A stretch of 64,000 nucleotides of DNA from Prevotella sp. (GTDB taxonomy: Bacteria; Bacteroidota; Bacteroidia; Bacteroidales; Bacteroidaceae): positions 1 to 64,000 of the forward strand of contig JAFPTC010000140.1 in the NCBI GenBank assembly GCA_017400455.1. Reading direction: 5' to 3'. Positions 35,335 through 44,215 of the stretch are shown here, in pieces. A program made the translations under genes and the position numbers. Below the pieces are notes generated by a model. That model did not search any database and was not told the origin of the DNA. It was given only the letters and a program-made list of their open reading frames with translations. Position 1 is the first letter of the stretch, and each line of letters starts with the position of its first letter.

Positions 35335-35898
35335 ATGAAAATAGTTATCATCGACAATTACGACTCGTTTACCTATAATCTGAGTCACCTGGTGAAGGAA
35401 CTGGGCGCACAGGTAGAAGTGCTGCGCAACGACCAGTTCGAGCTGCCCCAGCTGGAGCAGTATGCGAAGATTATCCTGTCGCCCGGCCCCGGCATCCCCT
35501 CAGAGGCAGGCCTGCTGCTCGACGTCATCCGCGCCTATGCCGGCCGCAAGCCCATCCTCGGCGTCTGCCTGGGTCATCAGGCCATCGGCGAGGCCTTTGG
35601 CGCACGGTTGGAAAACCTGACCGACGTGTTCCACGGCGTGGCCACGCCCTGTCACATCACCTGTGACGACGCGCTGTTCAGCGGCATCGACCGCGACATC
35701 ACCGTGGGCCGCTACCATTCGTGGGTGGTCAGTTGTGAAGGCTTGCCCGACTGTCTGGAAGTCACCGCCGAGAGCGAGGAAAAGCAAATCATGGCCCTGC
35801 GCCACCGCCAACTGAACGTGCGCGGCATTCAGTTCCATCCAGAGAGCGTGCTCACCCCCGACGGGCGGCGCATGCTGCAAAACTGGCTGTTTTTGTGA
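35335..35898 (+). CDS. trpG: Anthranilate synthase component II (glutamine amidotransferase)
   Basis: TrpG hydrolyses glutamine and channels ammonia to TrpE. The protein has 187 residues and a complete class I amidotransferase triad: Cys in GVCLGHQA at about 79, and His and Glu in QFHPESVL near 166-170. The N-terminal IIDNYDSFTYNL is diagnostic for this group. It may also serve p-aminobenzoate synthesis, since no separate pabA is in view. Its stop overlaps an in-frame GTG that leads into trpD through a microsatellite. Confidence 0.95.
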   Translation: MKIVIIDNYDSFTYNLSHLVKELGAQVEVLRNDQFELPQLEQYAKIILSPGPGIPSEAGLLLDVIRAYAGRKPILGVCLGHQAIGEAFGARLENLTDVFHGVATPCHITCDDALFSGIDRDITVGRYHSWVVSCEGLPDCLEVTAESEEKQIMALRHRQLNVRGIQFHPESVLTPDGRRMLQNWLFL

Positions 35899-35907
35899 CG
35901 CCTTCGG

Positions 35908-35970
35908 AATCTCGAAATGTCGAAATATCGAAATCACGAAATCACGAAATATCGAAATCTCGAAAAAAAA
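35908..35970 (+). repeat. CGAAATAT-type microsatellite before trpD
   Basis: CGAAATATCGAAATC-type words fill the trpG-trpD gap and end in a run of A directly before the trpD ATG. The element has the same word content, orientation and reading frame as the one before the MFS gene at 18388-18447. Confidence 0.9.
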
Positions 35971-35978
35971 AAAACAAT

Positions 35979-36992
35979 ATGGCACAACAGACAATGAAAG
36001 ACATCCTCAACAGGATGCTCAACCACGAGCAGCTGTCTCGTGAAGAAATGAAAGAAATTCTGATTGGAATCACCAAGAGCGAGTACCCCAACGAGCAGAT
36101 TACCGCCCTGCTCACCGCCCTGCAGATGCGCGGCGTGACCGTCGAAGAGCTGCTCGGCTTCCGCGACGGCATTCTCGAAACGGGCGTCCCGGCCCTGCTC
36201 AGCGCCGATCGCTATATCGACGTAGTAGGCACTGGCGGCGACAGGAAGAACACCTTCAACATCTCCACCACTTCGTGCTTCGTCATCGCCGGCGCAGGCT
36301 ACAAGGTGGCTAAGCACGGCAACTATGCCGCCACTTCGGTATCGGGCGCAAGCAATGTCATTGCCAACCACGGCGTGCGCTTCACCGACGATGTGGACAA
36401 GCTGAACCGCTGCTTGGAAGAGGCGGGCATCGTCTACCTGCATGCCCAGCTCTTTGCCAAGGCCATGAAGTTCGTTGGACCGATAAGAAAAGCCCTGCAG
36501 TTTCCCACCATCTTCAACCTCTTAGGTCCGCTGGTGAACCCCAGTCAGCCGAAATGCCAGCTGCTCGGCGTGGCCAACCTCGACCAGATGCGCCTCTACC
36601 AGCAGGTCTATCAGAAGATAGGCATCGACTACGGCATTGTGAACAGTATCGACGGCTACGACGAAATCTCGCTAACAGGTCCCTTCAAGGTGTGTACGAA
36701 TCAGTATGAGCGCATCTTCAATCCCAGCGATCTGGGCTTCAACATCGCCAAACCCGAGGAGCTGCGCGGAGGAGCCACGGAGGAGGAGGCCAAGCAAATC
36801 TTCGACGCTGTGCTGGAGAATCGCGCTCTGCCGGCTCAGAAGAACATCGTGCTGGCTAATGCCGCCTTCGGCATACAGGTGCTTGAGCGCGGAGAGAAGC
36901 CGATTGAGGAGTGCATAGAGATAGCCCGGGAATCGATAGACAGCGGTGCCGCCCTGCGCACGTTTAAGAAATTTGTGGAGCTGAACTCATGA
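35979..36992 (+). CDS. trpD: Anthranilate phosphoribosyltransferase
   Basis: TrpD transfers a phosphoribosyl group from PRPP to anthranilate. The protein has 337 residues from the chosen ATG. GTGGDRKNTFNIST binds PRPP, and KHGNYAATSVSG is the anthranilate and metal region. A GTG at 35895 is in frame and would add 28 residues made only of microsatellite (SRNVEISKSRN-type). I reject it because family members start near MKDILNRML. It overlaps trpC by 4 bases (ATGA). Confidence 0.96.
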   Translation: MAQQTMKDILNRMLNHEQLSREEMKEILIGITKSEYPNEQITALLTALQMRGVTVEELLGFRDGILETGVPALLSADRYIDVVGTGGDRKNTFNISTTSCFVIAGAGYKVAKHGNYAATSVSGASNVIANHGVRFTDDVDKLNRCLEEAGIVYLHAQLFAKAMKFVGPIRKALQFPTIFNLLGPLVNPSQPKCQLLGVANLDQMRLYQQVYQKIGIDYGIVNSIDGYDEISLTGPFKVCTNQYERIFNPSDLGFNIAKPEELRGGATEEEAKQIFDAVLENRALPAQKNIVLANAAFGIQVLERGEKPIEECIEIARESIDSGAALRTFKKFVELNS

Positions 36993-37726
36993 AAGACATT
37001 CTGCAACAGATCATTACAACCAAGCGGGAGGAGCTGCTGCGCATGACGGCTCCGAAGCCGTCGTTACGCCAGGCGCTGCTGGCCTCTGACACTGGCATCA
37101 TTGCCGAGTTCAAGCGGCGGTCGCCCTCAAAGGGCTGGATCAAGGAGGAGGGACGGGCCGACCAGATTCCCCTGTCGTATCAGCAGAACGGAGCCGCCGC
37201 CCTGAGCATCCTCACCGACAAGCACTATTTCGGCGGGCACGACGACTTTATACGTATGGCTCGACAGAGCGGCGTTACATTACCTATATTATATAAGAAC
37301 TTTGTCGTCAGTGAACTGCAACTCTACGAAGCCCTGCTATGCGGCGCATCGGCCGTGCTGCTCATTGCTGCCTGCCTCAGCCAGCAGGAGTGCAGTGCGC
37401 TCATGCGGAAGGCCCACGAGCTGGGTCTGGAGGTGCTGCTTGAGATGCACTCCGAAGCAGAACTGGAGTATGCCGCCCTTGGTCCCGACCTTTGCGGCAT
37501 CAATAACCGCAATCTCGGCTCGTTCGTCACCGATGTGGAAAACTCCTTCCGGCTGGCCGAAAAGCTGCCGAAGGAGGCCGTGAAGGTGAGCGAGAGCGGC
37601 ATAGCGCAGCCCGAGACCGTCACCGCCCTGCGCCAGGCTGGCTTCCGTGGATTCCTCATCGGCGAGACTTTTATGCGCGAAGCCGATCCAGGACTGGCCC
37701 TGAAGCGTTTCATTTCGCAGCTATGA
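36989..37726 (+). CDS. trpC: Indole-3-glycerol-phosphate synthase
   Basis: TrpC closes the indole ring from carboxyphenylamino-deoxyribulose phosphate. The TIM barrel has 245 residues and contains the early catalytic-lysine block IAEFKRRSPSKGWI, then LYKNFVVSE, GINNRNLGSF and VSESGI. It overlaps both neighbours by 4 bases (ATGA at each end), so translation is coupled with trpD and trpF. It is a stand-alone protein, not fused to TrpF as in enterobacteria. Confidence 0.96.
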   Translation: MKDILQQIITTKREELLRMTAPKPSLRQALLASDTGIIAEFKRRSPSKGWIKEEGRADQIPLSYQQNGAAALSILTDKHYFGGHDDFIRMARQSGVTLPILYKNFVVSELQLYEALLCGASAVLLIAACLSQQECSALMRKAHELGLEVLLEMHSEAELEYAALGPDLCGINNRNLGSFVTDVENSFRLAEKLPKEAVKVSESGIAQPETVTALRQAGFRGFLIGETFMREADPGLALKRFISQL

Positions 37727-38328
37727 TAGTAAAGGTATGCGGCATGCGCGAGGCCGATAATATTCGCGCCGTTGAGCAACTGGGCGTTGACTGGATGGGC
37801 TTCATCTTCTGGCCGCCAAGTTCTCGCTACGTGGCTGTCCGGCCGGCCTACTTGCCCGTCCATGCTAAGCGCGTAGGCGTATTCGTGGACCAAGAGATCG
37901 AAGAGGTCAGGCAGACGGCACGCGACTATTCTCTCGACATCATCCAGTTGCATGGCCATGAGTCGCCCCATTATGCGTCAGAGCTGCAAGGGGAGTGGTT
38001 GACGATGAAGGCCTTCAACATCGCCTCGAAGAACGACCTGATGCAGACCGTGGCCTATGAGGGCATGGTAGACTACTTCCTCTTCGACACGAAGGCTCAG
38101 ATGGCGGGCGGCAATGGACAGAAGTTCGACTGGAACATTCTCTCTTCCTATCATGGCGGCACTCCTTTCCTCCTCAGCGGCGGAATAGGCCCCGAGGATG
38201 CAGAGCGCATCAAGTCCTTCCAGCATCCGCGCTGTATGGGCATTGACCTCAATTCCCGCTTCGAAGAAGCTCCTGCACTGAAAAACGTCAATAAGTTAAA
38301 ACAATTTCTTTATGAACAAAATCAATAA
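37723..38328 (+). CDS. trpF: Phosphoribosylanthranilate isomerase
   Basis: TrpF converts phosphoribosylanthranilate to its ribulose form. The protein has 201 residues and begins [12 protein letters not shown], with the catalytic Cys in the standard place. [19 protein letters not shown] and [10 protein letters not shown] are the usual TIM-barrel blocks. It overlaps trpC by 4 and trpA by 17 bases. The gene lies out of pathway order, which is normal for this operon type. Confidence 0.95.
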   Translation: MIVKVCGMREADNIRAVEQLGVDWMGFIFWPPSSRYVAVRPAYLPVHAKRVGVFVDQEIEEVRQTARDYSLDIIQLHGHESPHYASELQGEWLTMKAFNIASKNDLMQTVAYEGMVDYFLFDTKAQMAGGNGQKFDWNILSSYHGGTPFLLSGGIGPEDAERIKSFQHPRCMGIDLNSRFEEAPALKNVNKLKQFLYEQNQ

Positions 38329-39091
38329 ACTATTCTCAGAAAGAGGCGACAGGAAGTTGCTCTCGCTCTATTTCTGCGCCGGCACTCCTGTGTTGGACGG
38401 CACGGCCGACGTGATCCTCACTATGCAACGCCGGGGCATCGACTTCATTGAGGTGGGCATCCCCTTCAGCGACCCGCTTGCCGATGGGCCTGTCATTCAG
38501 ACTGCTGCCACGAAAGCCCTGAAGAACGGCATGAGCGTGCATCTGCTCTTAGAGCAGCTGAAAGCCATCAAAGAACAGGTCACGATTCCCCTCATCCTCA
38601 TGGGCTATCTGAATCCCATCCTGCACTATGGCATAGAACGCTTCTGCCGCGATGCCGCCGAGGCAGGCGTCTCGGGCATGATTATCCCCGACTTGCCCTT
38701 CGACGACTACCTTTCGCTAGTGAAACCCGTGGCCGATCGCTACGACCTGCGTGTCATCATGCTCATCACGCCCGAGACCAGCGACGAGCGCATCCGCTTC
38801 ATTGATGAACATACCGACGGTTTCATCTACATGGTGAGCAGCGCTGCCATCACGGGCGTACAGCACTCGTTTGACGAGGCCAAGCAGGCATATTTCCGCC
38901 GCATTGACGCGATGAATCTGCGCAATCCCCGCATGATAGGCTTCGGCATCTCGAATGCGCAGACCCTCCGCTCCGCCCAGGACAATGCCGCCGGAGCCAT
39001 CATCGGCTCGAAGTTCGTCACCCTGCTCGACGAAGCCGCTGGCAATGCCTCCCTGGCGCTTGACAGGCTTTTCCAAGCCTTGTCAGAATAG
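38312..39091 (+). CDS. trpA: Tryptophan synthase alpha chain
   Basis: TrpA releases indole from indole-3-glycerol phosphate and passes it to TrpB. The protein has 259 residues. Catalytic Glu and Asp are in [16 protein letters not shown] at about 47-62, [12 protein letters not shown] is present, and GFGISNAQT binds phosphate. It is the last operon gene. It ends 24 bases before an intrinsic terminator. Confidence 0.96.
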   Translation: MNKINKLFSERGDRKLLSLYFCAGTPVLDGTADVILTMQRRGIDFIEVGIPFSDPLADGPVIQTAATKALKNGMSVHLLLEQLKAIKEQVTIPLILMGYLNPILHYGIERFCRDAAEAGVSGMIIPDLPFDDYLSLVKPVADRYDLRVIMLITPETSDERIRFIDEHTDGFIYMVSSAAITGVQHSFDEAKQAYFRRIDAMNLRNPRMIGFGISNAQTLRSAQDNAAGAIIGSKFVTLLDEAAGNASLALDRLFQALSE

Positions 39092-39115
39092 CGTAAATAA
39101 TAAATAATGTAAAAG

Positions 39116-39138
39116 AGGGCGATGTTTCGCCCTTTTTT
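39116..39138 (+). terminator. Terminator of the trp operon
   Basis: AGGGCGA (39116-39122) pairs with TCGCCCT (39127-39133) around TGTT. The run TTTTT follows. Confidence 0.92.
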
Positions 39139-39140
39139 AT

Positions 39141-39148
39141 TAACTTTG
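39141..39148 (+). promoter_or_regulatory. -7 box TAACTTTG for the pectinase gene
   Basis: This exact TAnnTTTG match lies 8 bases past the trp terminator stem and 28 bases before the next ATG. Confidence 0.7.
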
Positions 39149-39176
39149 CAAGCAATTCTACTAAAACAAGCAAAAC

Positions 39177-42100
39177 ATGAAAAGATTCCTACACATGATG
39201 CTGTTTGCCATTGTTGCCCTTGGCATTCAGGCCAACAGCTGGGATGATGCTCTGTACAGGCAGATTGAGCAGAGCATTCAGGCACCGAAACTGACAGACA
39301 AGGTTTTTCTGATTACCAAGTACGGCGCGGCTACCGACGCCACGGCAGCTGCCAATCAGAAAGCAATTCAAAAAGCCATCGACAAGTGCTCGAAGAAGGG
39401 TGGGGGACGCGTGGTCGTTCCCGCTGGCTGCACTTTCCTCACCGGAGCCATTGAGCTGAAGAGCGGCGTGAACCTGGAAGTGCAGGAGGGCGCCGTGCTG
39501 CTGTTTGCCTTTGAGCCGCAGCTTTATCCCATTGTAGAAACCTCGTGGGAGGGCCTCGACTGCTACAACCTGTCGCCGTGTATCTATGCCTTTAAGGCCC
39601 AGGATATTGCCATCACTGGCAAGGGCACCATCAACGGCGGCGGCTCGAATGAAACATGGTGGCCCTGGTGTGGATCGGCACGCTTCGGATGGAAGGAAGG
39701 CATGGTTGCCCAGAAACTGGGCGCCCGTCCGCGTCTGCTGAAGAATGGCGAGGACGGCGTGCCCATGCGCACCGAGCAGGGACAGCCCACGAAGGAACGC
39801 ACCTTCGGCCCTGAAGATGGCCTGCGTCCACAGCTGATTTGCTTCAACGAATGTCAGCGCATGCTCATCGAGGACGTGACGCTGCTCGATTCGCCTTTCT
39901 GGGTCATCCATCCCCTGAAGTCGCAGGACATCATCGTGCGTCGGGTTCACATCAATAATGACGGCCCCAATGGCGATGGCTGTGATCCAGAGTCGTGCGA
40001 CCGCGTGCTGATTGAGGACTGCTTCTTCAACACTGGCGATGACTGCATCGCCATCAAGAGCGGACGCAACCGCGACGGCCGTGAGAGAAACATGCCCTCG
40101 CAGAACATGATCATCCGTCGCTGCGAGATGAAGAACGGCCATGGTGGCGTGGTCATCGGGTCGGAGATCAGCGGTGGCGCAAAGAATATCTTTGCCCACG
40201 ACTGCACCATGGACTCGCCGGCCTTGGAGCGTGTGCTTCGCATCAAGACCAATTCGTGCCGTGGTGGCATTATCGAGAACATCAACATGCGCAACATCAC
40301 CGTGGGCCAGTGCCGTGAGGCGGTGGTCAAGATCAATTTGGACTACGAGCACAATGAAATTTGCTGCCGAGGCTTCAACCCCATAGTGCGCAATGTGAAC
40401 GTTGAGAATGTCACCTGCCAGAAGTCGAAGTATGGCGTGCTGATTACCGCGCTCGACACCGTTTGTAACGTCTACGACGTGAACATCAAAAACTGTCGCT
40501 TCGATGGCGTGGCCCAAGGCAACAAGATGACCGGCCAGACACGCGACATCCGTTTCGACAATTATTTTTGTAACGGTTCGCTCTGCCTCATGGAGATGCC
40601 CTATAAGCACTATTCAGAGTGGATGACCTACAGCGAGATGAAACGCACGCCGAAGTCGTTCATGCTCGACTTCTCGACGAAGCCTAAGTGGAGCTATGTC
40701 ATGGGCATCGAGCTGGAAGGCATGCTCGACACCTACCTGCGCTATGGCGGCGAGGCTATTCGCCAATATTGCCAGGAATACACCGACACCATGATCAGCC
40801 AGCAGGGCGACATCCGAGGCTACAACATTCTGGACTATAACCTCGACAACATCCGTACCGGCCATTTCGTCACCCGCATGTATCAGCAGTGGCCTGAGCA
40901 GAAGAATTTGCTGGCCATGCAGACCATGATGCGCCAGCTGAAGGATCAGCCGCGTACCCTGGCCGACAAGGTCTACTGGCACAAGGCCATTTATGCCTAT
41001 CAGGTGTGGCTCGACGGCATCTTCATGGGCTTGCCGTTCCGTTGCCTCACTGCTCCTGTTACCGAGAAGAAGGCGAAGGACATCAAAGCCATCTATGACG
41101 ACGCCGTGAACCAGCTGAAGATTACCTACGAGCGTACACTTGACCCCGTCACGGGGCTGAATCGCCACGCTTACGACGAGACGCGCAAGACCTTCTGGGC
41201 CAACGGCCAGACGGGCCTTTCCCAGCACTGCTGGGGCCGCGCTCAGGGCTGGTACACCATGGCCCTCATCGAGGTGCTCGACGCCCTGCCTCAGGACTAT
41301 GCCCGTCGCAACGAGGTCATCGACCTGCTGGTGAAGGACTTCGATGCCATTCTGAAATGGCAGGACAAGCAGACAGGACTGTGGTATCAGGTGATGGACT
41401 CGCCGGGACGCGAAGGCAACTACCTTGAGTCCACCTGCTCGGCCATGTTCACCTACGCCCTGCTGAAGGCCTACCGCAAGGGCTACGTCGGCACCAAGTA
41501 TCGCGAGGCCGGCATCAAAGCCTACAAGGGCATGATCAATCACTTCATCCGCATCAACCCCGACAAGACCATCTCGCTGACCAACTGCTGCTCGGTGGCC
41601 GGCCTTGGCCCCGCTGCCACCGACGAGGTAGTGGCCGCCATGAAGCAGGTTAATCCTAAAGGCTCGGTCAAGGAGAACCGTCGGCGCGACGGCGGTTATG
41701 CCTACTACCTTTCCGAACCCATCCGCGACAACGATGCCAAGGGCCTTGGCCCGTTCATCTGGGCCTCTTTGGAAATGGAAATGCTCGGTTACACCACTGA
41801 TAATACAACAGCCTCGATTAACCGCGAGGCTGTTCTTTTTCGTAATAATCCCGTCATCACCGAGGCCGATCCCCTGGCTTCGCTCACCGTTGGCAACGGC
41901 CATTTCGCCACCACCGTCGATGTAACGGGCCTGCAGACCTATGTTGACGACTACAAGCAGGGCATTCCCCTTTGCGCCATGAGCGACTGGGGCTGGCACT
42001 CGTTTCCCAACGTGCAGGACCTCAAGCCTGCCGACAGCGAGAAAAGCTACAACCTCGGCCACGGCCATCCCGAGGTCTATGCCGTGGAATACAAGAGCAG

Positions 42101-43991
42101 CAAGGGCGATCCTACCCGCAATGTGGCTGCCACGGAGTATCTCCGCGTCAATCCTCACCGCCTGAACCTGGGTGCCGTAGGCCTTGCGCTGAAAGATGCC
42201 AGTGGCCAGCCCATTCCCCTGAAAGCCCTCACCGACATCCGCCAGCAGCTGGAGCTTTGGAACGGGCAGATCACGTCCAACTACAAGGCCGACGGCCAGC
42301 CCGTCAGCGTGATGACGCTTGGCGTGCACGACCGCGATGCCATAGCCTGCCGCATCAGCACGCCCCTGCTGCAGAATGGTCAGGCCGCCGTTGCCATCCG
42401 CCTGCCTTATCCTACTGGCCGTCATGCCGACGATGCCGCCGACTGGACCAAGGCCGACCGCCACACCTCGCGCCTCTTCCTTAACAGTGAGGACGGACAC
42501 TGCGCCATGATTGAGCACAAGATTGACACCACCACCTATTCTGTATATGTCCGATGGGAGGGCGATGCTCAGTTCACCGCCACCGCCCCTCACACCTTCC
42601 AGCTGTCCACCGCTGCTGACGTGCTGTCCTTTGAGGTTGAATACCTCAGCGCCGAGCGGGCCATGGCTCGTCACGTGGTGATGCCGTTCCGTTTCGCCGA
42701 TGCGTTGAAGGCAACGCAGAAGCACTGGCACAGCTTCTGGACCGAGACGGCCTTTGCCGATTTCGGGCAGTGCACCGATGCCCGTGCCAAGGAGCTGGAG
42801 CGCCGCGTGGTGCTCTCGCAATACCTCACCCGCATCAACTGCGCCAACAACATGCCGCCTCAGGAGACGGGACTGACCTACAACTCATGGTTTGGCCGTC
42901 CCCACTTGGAGATGACTTGGTGGCATGCCGTTGACTTCGCCCTCTGGCAACAGCCGAAGGTGGTGGCACGCATGCTCGACTGGTACAACCGCGTGGCCTA
43001 CCCCGAGGCTAAGAAGATTGCCCAGCGCCAGGGCTTCAAGGGCATACGCTGGATGAAGATGACCGACCCCTGGGCTGGCGAGGCCCCGTCGAACACTGGC
43101 TCCTTCCTCATTTGGCAGCAGCCCCATTACATCTATCTGGCCGAAGAGCTTTACCGCGCCAATCCCACCAAGGAAACGCTGGCCAAGTATGCCCGCCAGG
43201 TGGAAGAGACGGCCGAGTTCATGGCCGACTTCGTCAGCTTCGACAAGAAGTCGGGCAAGTATTACCTGCAGGGTGCCACGGCCATGCAGGAGTCCATGTC
43301 GAAGGACTTCTCCTATAATCATCCCTTCGAGCTGGCCTACTGGCAGTATGGCCTGAACATGGCCAACCAGTGGCGCGAGCGTCAGGGCATGGAGCGCAAC
43401 GCCCAGTGGGACAAGATCGCTGCCAACCTCGCGCCGCTGCCCGAACGCGATGGCATCATCACCGCAGGCATGCCTAAGGGCAAGACCGACCGCCTGAAGA
43501 GCTTCGACCCCTTCGATGCCGTGGCGGCTGGTGCCCAGCCCGTGGTCTCTACAGAAACCTTCGCCGAGAAATGCCGCAACGACCATCCCGCCTGTCTGGG
43601 CGCTTTCGGCCTGCTGCCCGCAGCCACGCTCACGGCCGACACCGTCAAGGCCCGCCAGACATTGAACTGGGTGATGCAAAACTGGAACTGGCCCACCACC
43701 TGGGGCTGGGACTACGGCATGACGGCCATGGCCGCCGCCCGTCTGGGCCAGCCAGAGACCGCCCTTCAGGCCCTGCTCATCGACACCCAGAAAAATACCT
43801 ACTTGAAGAATGGCCATAACTTCCAGACGGCCGATCGCCTCCGCCTCTATCTGCCCGGCAACGGAGCCCTGCTCACTGCCGTGGCCATGATGTGCGCCGG
43901 ATGGGACGGATGTCCCCAGTCGGCCAACCCAGGTTTTCCTAACGACGGCACGTGGAATGTGCGATGGGAAGGCCTTCAGCGCATGCAGTAG
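39177..43991 (+). CDS. Three-module secreted pectinase: GH28 + GH105 + six-hairpin glycosidase-like
   Basis: This exported protein has 1604 residues with a signal peptide of about 19. Residues about 35-490 are a GH28 polygalacturonase-type beta-helix with all motifs: DGCDP at about 267, TGDD at 286, GHGG at 320, RIK at 354. Residues about 500-875 resemble GH105/GH88 unsaturated uronyl hydrolases (WLDGIFMG at 611, CWGRAQGWY at 684). Residues about 885-1604 resemble Bacteroidetes secreted six-hairpin glycosidase-like proteins that normally stand alone behind their own signal peptide. Together they could cleave pectin, open the unsaturated ends and trim another residue. A terminator-shaped hairpin lies exactly at the second junction. 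Confidence 0.85.
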   Translation: MKRFLHMMLFAIVALGIQANSWDDALYRQIEQSIQAPKLTDKVFLITKYGAATDATAAANQKAIQKAIDKCSKKGGGRVVVPAGCTFLTGAIELKSGVNLEVQEGAVLLFAFEPQLYPIVETSWEGLDCYNLSPCIYAFKAQDIAITGKGTINGGGSNETWWPWCGSARFGWKEGMVAQKLGARPRLLKNGEDGVPMRTEQGQPTKERTFGPEDGLRPQLICFNECQRMLIEDVTLLDSPFWVIHPLKSQDIIVRRVHINNDGPNGDGCDPESCDRVLIEDCFFNTGDDCIAIKSGRNRDGRERNMPSQNMIIRRCEMKNGHGGVVIGSEISGGAKNIFAHDCTMDSPALERVLRIKTNSCRGGIIENINMRNITVGQCREAVVKINLDYEHNEICCRGFNPIVRNVNVENVTCQKSKYGVLITALDTVCNVYDVNIKNCRFDGVAQGNKMTGQTRDIRFDNYFCNGSLCLMEMPYKHYSEWMTYSEMKRTPKSFMLDFSTKPKWSYVMGIELEGMLDTYLRYGGEAIRQYCQEYTDTMISQQGDIRGYNILDYNLDNIRTGHFVTRMYQQWPEQKNLLAMQTMMRQLKDQPRTLADKVYWHKAIYAYQVWLDGIFMGLPFRCLTAPVTEKKAKDIKAIYDDAVNQLKITYERTLDPVTGLNRHAYDETRKTFWANGQTGLSQHCWGRAQGWYTMALIEVLDALPQDYARRNEVIDLLVKDFDAILKWQDKQTGLWYQVMDSPGREGNYLESTCSAMFTYALLKAYRKGYVGTKYREAGIKAYKGMINHFIRINPDKTISLTNCCSVAGLGPAATDEVVAAMKQVNPKGSVKENRRRDGGYAYYLSEPIRDNDAKGLGPFIWASLEMEMLGYTTDNTTASINREAVLFRNNPVITEADPLASLTVGNGHFATTVDVTGLQTYVDDYKQGIPLCAMSDWGWHSFPNVQDLKPADSEKSYNLGHGHPEVYAVEYKSSKGDPTRNVAATEYLRVNPHRLNLGAVGLALKDASGQPIPLKALTDIRQQLELWNGQITSNYKADGQPVSVMTLGVHDRDAIACRISTPLLQNGQAAVAIRLPYPTGRHADDAADWTKADRHTSRLFLNSEDGHCAMIEHKIDTTTYSVYVRWEGDAQFTATAPHTFQLSTAADVLSFEVEYLSAERAMARHVVMPFRFADALKATQKHWHSFWTETAFADFGQCTDARAKELERRVVLSQYLTRINCANNMPPQETGLTYNSWFGRPHLEMTWWHAVDFALWQQPKVVARMLDWYNRVAYPEAKKIAQRQGFKGIRWMKMTDPWAGEAPSNTGSFLIWQQPHYIYLAEELYRANPTKETLAKYARQVEETAEFMADFVSFDKKSGKYYLQGATAMQESMSKDFSYNHPFELAYWQYGLNMANQWRERQGMERNAQWDKIAANLAPLPERDGIITAGMPKGKTDRLKSFDPFDAVAAGAQPVVSTETFAEKCRNDHPACLGAFGLLPAATLTADTVKARQTLNWVMQNWNWPTTWGWDYGMTAMAAARLGQPETALQALLIDTQKNTYLKNGHNFQTADRLRLYLPGNGALLTAVAMMCAGWDGCPQSANPGFPNDGTWNVRWEGLQRMQ
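41807..41839 (+). terminator. Terminator-shaped hairpin inside the pectinase gene
   Basis: AACAGCCTCG (41807-41816) pairs perfectly with CGAGGCTGTT (41825-41834) and is followed by CTTTTT. It is in frame and encodes part of the linker between the GH105-like and C-terminal modules (residues about 877-887). Confidence 0.6.
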
Positions 43992-43992
43992 G

Positions 43993-44112
43993 CTCCGCGT
44001 GAAAATTTCTCACGTGAGATTTTTTTCTGGGAGGCCTTCCCGTGAAAATTTCTCACGTGAGATTTTTTTCTGGGAAGCCTCCGCGTGAAAAATCTCACGT
44101 GAGATTTTTTTC
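43993..44112. repeat. CACGTG palindrome repeat, locus C
   Basis: Three TCTCACGTGAGA cores lie at 44008-44019, 44051-44062 and 44093-44104, 43 and 42 bases apart. GGGAGGCCTTCCC-type spacers separate them. The element begins just after the pectinase stop, between convergent genes. Confidence 0.92.
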
Positions 44113-44130
44113 TAACCCATAGCCTCTTGA

Positions 44131-44178
44131 AAAAACAAAGAATCGTCTGCTTTGCGTGATGGCGTGAAGCAGACGATT
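44131..44178 (-). terminator. Terminator of the regulatory-domain surface protein gene
   Basis: AATCGTCTGCTT (44141-44152) pairs with 44167-44178. On the minus strand a T-rich stretch follows (44131-44136). Confidence 0.8.
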
Positions 44179-44215
44179 GATGATTCGGGGAAAAGCTGAA
44201 TCAAGCCTTCTGGTA

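Noticed and set aside
40614..42821. 735-codon minus-strand reading frame
   Set aside because: It is antisense to the pectinase; there is no signal, motif or promoter.
43993..44112. Possible CRISPR-like array in the 43-base repeats
   Set aside because: The intervening sequences are themselves repeated and palindromic rather than unique spacers, and no cas gene is present.
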